Below are positions 17,058 through 23,876 of a stretch of DNA of 64,000 nt, piece by piece. The notes under the pieces were generated by a model. The model did no database searches and had not been told where the DNA came from. It saw only the letters and a program-made list of their open reading frames with translations. How positions within the stretch are numbered: the first letter of the stretch is position 1; every line of letters starts with the position of its first letter. The translations under genes and the position numbers were made by a program. The DNA comes from DASYLJ01 sp036009625 (GTDB lineage Bacteria > Desulfobacterota > Binatia > DP-6): NCBI GenBank assembly GCA_036009625.1, contig DASYLJ010000200.1, positions 62,001-126,000 of the forward strand, written 5' to 3'.

Positions 17058-17999
17058 TCATCGACGGCGTCCCACCCCTACCGTACGCTCGCCTTCGACG
17101 ACGCGCGGGACATAGATATCCTCGCGAGTCGTCGGTCGGGCCGCCTCCGTCGGATCGGGCCGTCGGACGACGGTCTGATAGAGCCCAATGGATCCGCTGG
17201 AGAAGGCCACTGACGCCGACGCCAGATAGGCGACCCAGATGCGATACGTACGTTCGTCCACCACCTCGCGCGCGCGAATCGCGTTCGCCTGCAATCGCTC
17301 CACCCACTGGTGCGTGGTCCGGGCGTAGTGCGCACGCAGGTTCTCCACGTCGACGATCTCGAAGCGCGCCCGCTCGACGGAATCCAGGAAGTGGCTCACG
17401 TCGTCTTGTTCGGCGTTCGGGAAGACGTGGCGATTCAGGAACTCGGTCAGGCTCGTGGGTCGCCAGTGCTTGTCACGAGTGATGCCGTGGTTGAGGAAGA
17501 GACCACCCGGCCGCAGGAGATCGTGGACCCGCCGCAGATACGCGGGAGTGCCGTCGATGCGGAGATGCTCGACGACGCCAACTGCTGCGATCTTGTCGAA
17601 ACGGACATCCGACGAGAGATCGCGGTAGTCGAGCTCCTCCACCCGCGCGACGTGCGAAAGTCCGGCCCGACGAATCGCCTCCTGCGCCCACGTCGCCTGC
17701 GCACGCGATAGAGTGACACCGCGGGCCTCCACTCCGTAGCGCTCGGCAGCCCACATGACGAGGCTGCCCCACCCGCAACCGATATCGAGCAATCGCTCCC
17801 CTGGTTGCAGCCTGAGCTTCCGACAAATGAGGTCCAGCTTGTCTTCCTGCGCCTCGGCGAGCTCGCCGTCCGGATGGCGGTAGTAGGCGCACGTGTAGAC
17901 CATGCGTGGGTCGAGGAAGCAGGCGTAGAACTCGTTCGAGACGTCGTAGTGATATTGGATGGACCGCCGATCCCATCGTTTGGTCTTGAGAAGTGGCAT
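17058..17999 (-). CDS. CFAS-family SAM methyltransferase (catalytic domain only)
   Basis: 313 residues of the cyclopropane-fatty-acyl-phospholipid synthase family. The SAM loop LDIGCGWGS is at 71-79. Residues that in E. coli CFA synthase form the active site and bicarbonate pocket are all kept: Cys37 (YTCAYY), Glu144 (VEHL), His171 and Ile173 (NHGI), and Tyr225 (AHYARTTHQW). The protein begins directly at the HYDVSNEFY motif, so the roughly 100-residue N-terminal lipid-facing domain of E. coli CFAS is absent. A separate gene at 21076-21402 encodes just such a domain. Mycobacterial mycolate methyltransferases are short in the same way. Likely reaction: methyl or methylene transfer from SAM to an unsaturated acyl chain. 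It lies three bases after the flavoprotein gene, in one transcription unit. Confidence 0.92.
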   Translation of the reverse strand: MPLLKTKRWDRRSIQYHYDVSNEFYACFLDPRMVYTCAYYRHPDGELAEAQEDKLDLICRKLRLQPGERLLDIGCGWGSLVMWAAERYGVEARGVTLSRAQATWAQEAIRRAGLSHVARVEELDYRDLSSDVRFDKIAAVGVVEHLRIDGTPAYLRRVHDLLRPGGLFLNHGITRDKHWRPTSLTEFLNRHVFPNAEQDDVSHFLDSVERARFEIVDVENLRAHYARTTHQWVERLQANAIRAREVVDERTYRIWVAYLASASVAFSSGSIGLYQTVVRRPDPTEAARPTTREDIYVPRVVEGERTVGVGRRR

Positions 18000-18002
18000 G
18001 TG

Positions 18003-19097
18003 TCACCCGATGCCGAACGCGCCTTCGAGCAGCCACTTTCGCCGAGTCCATGGCGTGACGCAGGCCAGACGTGCAGCCCCGACGAGGATCCGGTCGGGCA
18101 GCCAGGTCGCCAGCGATCCGACGATCGCCGATGGACTGCCGAACGCCGCATCGAGCTGCGCGGGATAGCCATCGAGGCGGCCGCTCGCCACCGCGTCGGC
18201 GGCGAGGCACGCGCTCCGAACGGCCGGCCCGATACCCTCGCCGGAAAGGTCCCGGGCCATTCCCGCCCCGTCCCCGACGAGCAGGAAGTCACGGCCAGCG
18301 ACCTGCCGCGGACGGCTTCGTCGCACGCTGTACGCGTGCCCTTTGAATGACGTCAGCAGGGACTCGATGGGCAGACGACCCATGGCACGCAGACGGTCGA
18401 GCAAGCGGGCCATGCGGTCGGCGATCCGGAGCCCTCCCTGCGCACCCACACCGACGTTCAAGAAGTCACCTTTCGTGAAGTACCATCCGTAGCCATGGAA
18501 ATCGGGCTCAGCGAACAGCTCAGGGGTGCCGTAACTCGGGGTGAGCGCACGCAGGCGTTCAGCACCGACACGCGTCTCGCTCTCCTGCGTGACGATCACG
18601 CTCTCGTCGGGGCGCACGTTGCCGAGCGCGCGTGCGACCGGGCACCCATGCCCACCGGCGCCGATGACGAGCGGCGCGGATATCCGCCCTCCACTCGTGT
18701 CGAGCTCGTAGCCGCGACCGGCTGGGCGCACGGCGCGCACGCGAGTGTTCTCCTGCACCACCGCGCCGGCTACGGCAGCGCGCTGCAGGAGATAGGTGTC
18801 GAACTGCTCGCGGACGATGCCGTAGCTCGCCACGCGGGGCCACGCGCTGGCGTACGTCGAGCCATCGATGTCGACGGACACCGTACGAAACGCCTGCAGG
18901 GTATGGGGATAGGCTTCCTGGGTGAGCTCGAGATCGGCGAGAGCCTTCCGCGTGACCCAGCCGGCACACAGCTTCACGCGAGGAAACCGCGCCGCATCCA
19001 GGAGCAGCACCCGTCCACCGGCACGGGCCAGCCTCCACGCGACGGTGCTTCCCGCCGGACCGCCGCCGACCACGACGACGTCAGGGATCACGGCCAA
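18003..19097 (-). CDS. Geranylgeranyl-reductase-family FAD oxidoreductase
   Basis: 364 residues. A GxGxxG-type dinucleotide fold opens the protein (VVVVGGGPAGSTVAWRLA). The second FAD motif is GDGAGMARDLSGEGIGPA, and between them is the geranylgeranyl-reductase signature TKGDFLNVGVG. FPRVKLCAGW matches the P-x-x-x-C-G segment in degenerate form. Family members reduce isolated C=C bonds of isoprenoids or oxidise small substrates. The gene is followed after three bases by the CFAS-type methyltransferase, so both products probably act on one lipid: methylene transfer followed by reduction would give a methyl-branched chain, the logic used by actinobacterial TmsA/TmsB with a different flavoprotein family. 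The substrate could also be an isoprenoid. Confidence 0.85.
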   Translation of the reverse strand: MAVIPDVVVVGGGPAGSTVAWRLARAGGRVLLLDAARFPRVKLCAGWVTRKALADLELTQEAYPHTLQAFRTVSVDIDGSTYASAWPRVASYGIVREQFDTYLLQRAAVAGAVVQENTRVRAVRPAGRGYELDTSGGRISAPLVIGAGGHGCPVARALGNVRPDESVIVTQESETRVGAERLRALTPSYGTPELFAEPDFHGYGWYFTKGDFLNVGVGAQGGLRIADRMARLLDRLRAMGRLPIESLLTSFKGHAYSVRRSRPRQVAGRDFLLVGDGAGMARDLSGEGIGPAVRSACLAADAVASGRLDGYPAQLDAAFGSPSAIVGSLATWLPDRILVGAARLACVTPWTRRKWLLEGAFGIG

Positions 19098-19155
19098 CGC
19101 CTTCCGTTGGCTTCCATGTTCCAGCCTCTAGCGCAGGGGCGCCACTCCGGAAAGC

Positions 19156-20466
19156 CTAGAGCCTCCCCAAGGCGGTGCGCACGCCGGCCACGTCTTTCCG
19201 GAACCGTGCCGGATCGTATCCCCGCGCGGTCTCGAGACCGGCGAACATACGGGCAATGGCCTCCCCCACGCGTGCGTCGGCCGGGGAGCCATTCGCTGCG
19301 GCACGTGCCGCTACCATGGCATCGATTCCCCACGCCTTCTGCTGCGCGTCGCGAAACGTCGGCGTTCCGGACACCGGGGACGTCAGCGTTGCCAGTACCG
19401 ATTCGATCTCCTTGCGGTCGAGGGCACCCGCACGCGTTTCTCGCAGGACGGACTCTGCCAACACCGATGCGTCTGACGCTGCCGGCGCGGCCTCCGCCCC
19501 CTGCCCTTCGGCCACCAGCATCTCGAGACGCGCGATGGCCTCGCGCACCTGGCGGTCCTGTGTCGGGGCGACGACACCCGCCAGCACCGGCACACCGGAC
19601 CAGCGAGAGCCGTCGACCTGTGGGATTCCACCTGTCCCCCGCACCGTCCAGTTGCCCTCGCGATCGCGGCCGATGTCGTGGTGGCAGGCGTAGCAATCGT
19701 AGCGCGAGAACTCTGGCCACCCCGTCGCACTGCGTTGGCGACCGAGCTGCGCCGCCGCCTCCCGCAACGCCACCGCCTGCCCCGCCGCCCATGCGCCGCC
19801 TCTGAACCATGCCTCGTTGCCTGCGTGGCGCTTCCAATGCACCTCCATGTTGGCTCCGAACGTATCGAGCTCGAACACGAGGGGCGGATGACCAGCGGCG
19901 AGCATCGCGTGGTCGACGACCTTCTCGGCGTTGCCATAGTGACAGCCCATGCACGCCCGCGCCGCCACCTCCGGTCGGGTCGTATCCACCAGCCCCAGCC
20001 GGTCGACTGCGTTCGGCCGCGCTGCCGTCCATCTCTCCTGCGTGTGCCGTGCGAGCCATCCGCCTGCCGGGCCGTGACACGATTCGCAGGTCACCCCATC
20101 TTCGATGCCGAACTTGGCGCCGCGTACTTCCTTGGGGACGTTCGTCGTGTGGCAATCGAGACACTTGGGCGATGCCGATGGCGCCGCGGGCATGCCGAGA
20201 CGCCGTGCGATGGCTATCGACCGGGGCTCCTTCAGTACGTCGTACGCCTTCGCGTGGCGGTCGCCATTGTGCCACGTGACATACTCGTTCTGCAGGGCGG
20301 TCGTCTTGCTATTGATTCCTGGTCGGATGCTGCCGTGGCAGTTTTGCGCGGCGCACGACCCGGGCCCGACATATTGCCCGACGATCGCCGGCTCAGCGGC
20401 GCCCACCGCACGAACGGGAACCATGGCAAGTCCCCATGCAAGAAGCACCACGAGCGTGGTTGGCAT
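19156..20466 (-). CDS. Five-haem cytochrome c (c554-like)
   Basis: 436 residues with an N-terminal signal peptide (LVVLLAWGLAMVPVRAVGAAE). Five haem attachment sites are visible: CX4CH (CAAQNCH) at 38, then CLDCH at 102, CESCH at 127, CMGCH at 172 and CYACH at 258. The spacing and the GPG-SCAAQNCHG start match the cytochrome c554/multihaem (PF13435) group of periplasmic electron carriers. The C-terminal 150 residues lack haems and look helical. It is set between the lipid genes and a cNMP-binding protein, all leftward; gaps of 58 bases on each side allow co-transcription. Redox partner unknown. It could feed electrons to or from the flavoprotein next door, but nothing in the sequence proves it. 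Confidence 0.88.
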   Translation of the reverse strand: MPTTLVVLLAWGLAMVPVRAVGAAEPAIVGQYVGPGSCAAQNCHGSIRPGINSKTTALQNEYVTWHNGDRHAKAYDVLKEPRSIAIARRLGMPAAPSASPKCLDCHTTNVPKEVRGAKFGIEDGVTCESCHGPAGGWLARHTQERWTAARPNAVDRLGLVDTTRPEVAARACMGCHYGNAEKVVDHAMLAAGHPPLVFELDTFGANMEVHWKRHAGNEAWFRGGAWAAGQAVALREAAAQLGRQRSATGWPEFSRYDCYACHHDIGRDREGNWTVRGTGGIPQVDGSRWSGVPVLAGVVAPTQDRQVREAIARLEMLVAEGQGAEAAPAASDASVLAESVLRETRAGALDRKEIESVLATLTSPVSGTPTFRDAQQKAWGIDAMVAARAAANGSPADARVGEAIARMFAGLETARGYDPARFRKDVAGVRTALGRL

Positions 20467-20524
20467 CGCGAGCCAGGTAGCAAAGCTCGTGGGTCGGAGT
20501 CAAAGACGGCAAGTTGTGATGACG

Positions 20525-21016
20525 TCAATGAGCCCGAATGCGCCCACTGGCCATCGCGAGGTCCCGCGACGTCTCTCGAAGACGCCTTGCCATGAACGCG
20601 GCGGCATTCCGATAGAGGAGCGCCGCGATACTCGGTCGTTTCCGCAGCTCCTCGCGGAGACTGGCGTAGGGGACCCGCAGGATCGAGCACTCGGTTCCCG
20701 CCTTGGCCGTCGCCGACCGCGGTCCCTCGTCGAAAAATGCCATCTCGCCGAATTCTTCACCGGGACCGAGCGTGGCAATGCCGGTGTCGCCGTCGGCGGG
20801 ATCGGCGTCCGTACGAAACACCTCGACCGTCCCGATTTCGACGACGTACATGGCATCCGCCGTCTCGCCTTCTCGGAATATGGTTGCACCGGCATCGAAA
20901 CTGCAGCGTTCGGCCAGGGCGTCGAGAATGGTGCCCAGGATTCGCGGCTCCATCGGGTCGTCCCCGGCGGCCATGCGAACCAAGTAGAATTCCTTCAGCA
21001 GCTCGTTCGGTGCCAT
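20525..21016 (-). CDS. Cyclic-nucleotide-binding-domain protein
   Basis: 163 residues. A single CAP-type cNMP-binding barrel spans nearly the whole chain: the phosphate-binding cassette reads GEEFGEMAFFDEGPRSATAKA, and strand ATIFREGETADAMYVVEIG precedes it. There is no DNA-binding helix-turn-helix and no transporter or kinase domain, so it is a free-standing sensor or regulatory subunit. The cassette keeps the Gly-Glu and Arg residues that contact the ribose phosphate, so nucleotide binding is plausible. It lies between the five-haem cytochrome gene and the isolated CFAS N-terminal domain gene. Confidence 0.85.
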   Translation of the reverse strand: MAPNELLKEFYLVRMAAGDDPMEPRILGTILDALAERCSFDAGATIFREGETADAMYVVEIGTVEVFRTDADPADGDTGIATLGPGEEFGEMAFFDEGPRSATAKAGTECSILRVPYASLREELRKRPSIAALLYRNAAAFMARRLRETSRDLAMASGRIRAH

Positions 21017-21075
21017 GTGTCGCGCCTCCAGCGCGGAGGTCGATATGACCCACCGCTGCGGATACCGTCAAGCTC

Positions 21076-21402
21076 CTACGGCCGCACCAACTCCAGCAAC
21101 GCCGCCATCCGCACTCCGAGCGACGGACGGGTCGACTCCAGCCGTTGTCCGATCTCCATGGCGGCGAAGATGTCACCGTCGATGTCGATGTCGCCGTCGA
21201 TGAAGGCTTCGCCGAAGCGCAGCGGCGTCGGTCGCAGCAGCAGGCGGCGAAACACCTTCCGCGATCGGAACGTCAGCACGAACGGCGCCTCGCCATGCAC
21301 GTGCACCGACGAGCCGTCCCAGAGCCGGAACGTCACGGGCAGCCCGGTGGGCTCGAAGACGCGGGCAAGCAGCACTCCCGCGCGGCGCGCGGCGGCGTCC
21401 AT
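21076..21402 (-). CDS. Stand-alone CFAS N-terminal domain protein
   Basis: 108 residues from ATG 21402; the frame stays open further upstream, but that part is antisense to the rhodanese gene. The chain (VTFRLWDGSSVHVHGEAP, then RKVFRRLLLRPTPLRFGEAF and IDGDIDIDGDIFAAM) matches the N-terminal domain of cyclopropane fatty acid synthases: compare the E. coli segment with NPDFFKRVLQ, LGLGESYMDG and DMFF. In normal CFAS this domain is fused to the methyltransferase and contacts the membrane. Here it is alone, while a CFAS-type methyltransferase lacking it lies 3 kb downstream on the same strand (17058-17999). The two may form a two-subunit enzyme. No frameshift is needed: it has its own stop and no catalytic motif follows. 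Confidence 0.75.
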   Translation of the reverse strand: MDAAARRAGVLLARVFEPTGLPVTFRLWDGSSVHVHGEAPFVLTFRSRKVFRRLLLRPTPLRFGEAFIDGDIDIDGDIFAAMEIGQRLESTRPSLGVRMAALLELVRP

Positions 21403-21456
21403 GGCTCCGTCTCTAGCGGATGTTCCCCGAAGCGGGAAGCATGCTACGCGATCCGC

Positions 21457-21825
21457 ATGAAGCATGCCCCCGGTTTCGTCCGGCTCGTGGACGCCGCCCG
21501 CGCCCGCGTCCGTGAGATCACCATCGCCGACCTGCAGCGCATGCGCGCCGCCGGCGATGCCTTCGTCCTGCTCGACGTCCGCGAGCAGGACGAATGGCGC
21601 CGCGGCCACATCCCCGGCGCCCTCCACCTCGGCAAGGGCATCATCGAGCGCGACATCGAGGGCGTCGTCCCCGATCCCGCCACCCAGCTCGTCCTCTACT
21701 GCGGCGGCGGCTACCGCTCGGCCCTCGCCGCCGACACGCTCCAGCAGATGGGCTACGCGAACGTGCTGTCGATGGACGGTGGCTGGCGGGCATGGACGGA
21801 GGCGGGGCTACCGATCGAGCCGTAG
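21457..21825 (+). CDS. Single-domain rhodanese
   Basis: 122 residues from ATG 21457. Rhodanese signatures are all present: LLDVREQDEWRRGHIPGALH (CDC25-like site) and the active-site loop LYCGGGYRSA, whose Cys would carry the persulfide, followed by GYANVLSMDGGWRAW. The six-residue loop fits sulfurtransferases more than phosphatases. There is no signal peptide, so it is cytoplasmic. It diverges from the CFAS N-domain gene (54 bases between starts) and ends one base before the convergent glycosyltransferase-like gene. Confidence 0.92.
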   Translation: MKHAPGFVRLVDAARARVREITIADLQRMRAAGDAFVLLDVREQDEWRRGHIPGALHLGKGIIERDIEGVVPDPATQLVLYCGGGYRSALAADTLQQMGYANVLSMDGGWRAWTEAGLPIEP

Positions 21826-21826
21826 A

Positions 21827-23824
21827 TCACGGCGACGCAGGTGCCGCGCACCCTGCGAGGATGCGTGCCGTCTCGTCGGATTGCGTCGTCAGCCCCTGCG
21901 CCTGGTCGGCCTTCGCCAGCACATCGGTCGCGTCCGCACAGCGGCCGAGCGCGGCGTAGCTGGTTCCGAGCCCGACCAGCGTCGTGCGGTCGCCAGACCC
22001 CGCCGCGCGTGCGGCTTCCCACGACGCCGCGGCTGGACCCGGCATGTGCATCGTCCCATAGAGCTGCGCCAGCTGGCCGTGCGTGAACGCGACGCGATGG
22101 CGCAGCCCGATCGTCGAGCGGAAGAAGCGCTCGGCGCGACGGAAGCGTGCATCGGCCCCCGCGGCGTCGCCCTGGCCCAGCAGCCGTTTGGCGTTGCGCG
22201 ACTCGAGCCAGGCGATCCAGAGATAGGTGTCCCCCTGCTGGCGCGGCACCGTGCACTCGAGCGCGCGTTCGACGTAGCCCTGCTCGCGCTCGGTGTCACC
22301 CTGCTTCTGGTAGAACGACGCCAGTCGCTTCCACTCGAGGTCGAACCATACGTCAGAGCCGAGGCAGAGCGACGACATGCCATGGTGCGCCGGCTCGCAG
22401 TACGTGCGGTTGACGAACACCCCGGCGACAGCGAGCGCCGCGCACCACCCGGCCAGAACTCCCCATCGCCGCGCGGTCGCCACCCCGATCAGGTGGTCGA
22501 TGGCGACGGCGCCGAACACCATGAGGAACGGGATCGCGGGCAGACGGTACCGGGCCCGCACGTAGTAGATGAGCGGCGTCACCAGATAGCCGAGCGTGAC
22601 GGCGTAGAGCCCCCACACGGCACGACCGCGCCGCGCCGCCATCGGCAGCCCGACGAGCGACAGCGGCGCCACGATCGCGAACGTCAGGCCGAGCCAGAGC
22701 AATGGCAGGAAATGCGTTCGCACGAACGTGTAGTGGTAGTTGTCGGGGATCTCGTAGGCGTTCCACAGCACCTGCGTCTTGCGCCCGAGCAGGGTCACGA
22801 AGTCGCCGGGATTGTCGCGCACGAAGGCCGTCGCCTGCCCGCTCCAGTAGCGTTCGACCCCGGCCGGCAGCAGCGGATGTCCGACTGCGGCTTCGGCGAC
22901 GCGCCGCGAGTCCTCCTCCTCGTACTCCGGCGTGTCGCGCACGCCGGACGGCGCGGCGGGCAGCCCCGTCGCGCGCGGGTTGTTGCCCGAGTACAGGTTC
23001 AGCCCCGAGCCGCCGCTCGTCAGCACCAGCCCGCCGCCGTGCGCGCTGTTCCACGCCACCACCGGCACGAGCGGCACGAGCGCCGCCGTGACGAAGACCG
23101 CGACGGCGAGCGCGCGCCGGGGCGTCGGTCCCCCGATGACGAACCACGTCACGACCGCGAGCACCGCGAACGGCAGCAACCACTGCGCGACGCCGACGAT
23201 GGTGACGCCGAAGAGCAATCCGGCGATACCGAGCCCCACCGGGCGGGCCCTCGGTGCCCACCGTACCCACGCCGCGAACGCGGCCAGTGCCGTGAAGACG
23301 AGCGGCGACGTCTTGCTGAGCGTGATCTCCTCGAGGACGATCGGCCCGTAGAGGGCCAGCGCCAGTCCGGCGATCCATCCCACCCGCCGCGAGAACAGCA
23401 TGGCGCCGATGGCGTAGAGCAGCACCGGGCTCGCTGCGCCGAACAGTATCTGGATGACGCGCGGCGCCCACGGGCCGGTGCCGAAGACCTCGTAGATGCC
23501 GGCGAGGAACCAGGCGTAGAACGGCGACTGGTAGAACATCCGCGTCGGCATCCAGCTGCCGTTCACGATCTCGAGCGCCCACGCGTGGTACGAGCTGCTG
23601 TCGACGTTGGTGACCTCGGCGTACGGCGTGCCCGCCACCTGCACCAGGAGCGCCGTGCGGAATGCCAGCGCGACGAGGCCGATGGTCGCCATCGCGACCC
23701 AGTGGGGGATCGGCGCGCGCGGCGTCCGTGGCACCCGAGGCGTCCGCGATTCCTCGCGGTCACGCGGCGCCGGCGTCTCCACGACGCGCCGGCGTTCGCC
23801 CTTCTCCCGTGATCGACGTCCCAT
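21827..23824 (-). CDS. PMT/GT39-like polytopic glycosyltransferase with C-terminal TPR region
   Basis: 665 residues from ATG 23824. A basic cytoplasmic N-tail is followed by about ten transmembrane helices (first at VAMATIGLVALAFRTALLV). The first extracytoplasmic loop carries an acidic site (AEVTNVDSSSYHAWA) where ArnT/PMT-like enzymes keep catalytic Asp/Glu. After the last membrane helix, residues from about 480 form soluble helical repeats (YLWIAWLESRNAKRLL; ADARFRRAERFF) that look like TPRs. Such enzymes move sugars from polyprenyl phosphate donors onto lipids or proteins in the periplasm. The gene follows PBP1B by 52 bases in the same direction, pointing to an envelope role. The acceptor is unknown and the family call is moderate. 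Confidence 0.8.
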   Translation of the reverse strand: MGRRSREKGERRRVVETPAPRDREESRTPRVPRTPRAPIPHWVAMATIGLVALAFRTALLVQVAGTPYAEVTNVDSSSYHAWALEIVNGSWMPTRMFYQSPFYAWFLAGIYEVFGTGPWAPRVIQILFGAASPVLLYAIGAMLFSRRVGWIAGLALALYGPIVLEEITLSKTSPLVFTALAAFAAWVRWAPRARPVGLGIAGLLFGVTIVGVAQWLLPFAVLAVVTWFVIGGPTPRRALAVAVFVTAALVPLVPVVAWNSAHGGGLVLTSGGSGLNLYSGNNPRATGLPAAPSGVRDTPEYEEEDSRRVAEAAVGHPLLPAGVERYWSGQATAFVRDNPGDFVTLLGRKTQVLWNAYEIPDNYHYTFVRTHFLPLLWLGLTFAIVAPLSLVGLPMAARRGRAVWGLYAVTLGYLVTPLIYYVRARYRLPAIPFLMVFGAVAIDHLIGVATARRWGVLAGWCAALAVAGVFVNRTYCEPAHHGMSSLCLGSDVWFDLEWKRLASFYQKQGDTEREQGYVERALECTVPRQQGDTYLWIAWLESRNAKRLLGQGDAAGADARFRRAERFFRSTIGLRHRVAFTHGQLAQLYGTMHMPGPAAASWEAARAAGSGDRTTLVGLGTSYAALGRCADATDVLAKADQAQGLTTQSDETARILAGCAAPASP

Positions 23825-23876
23825 CCGGCCCCGTGATCGTTCGGACCGGTGGCCGCTGTCAACGCCGGCGTACCGT

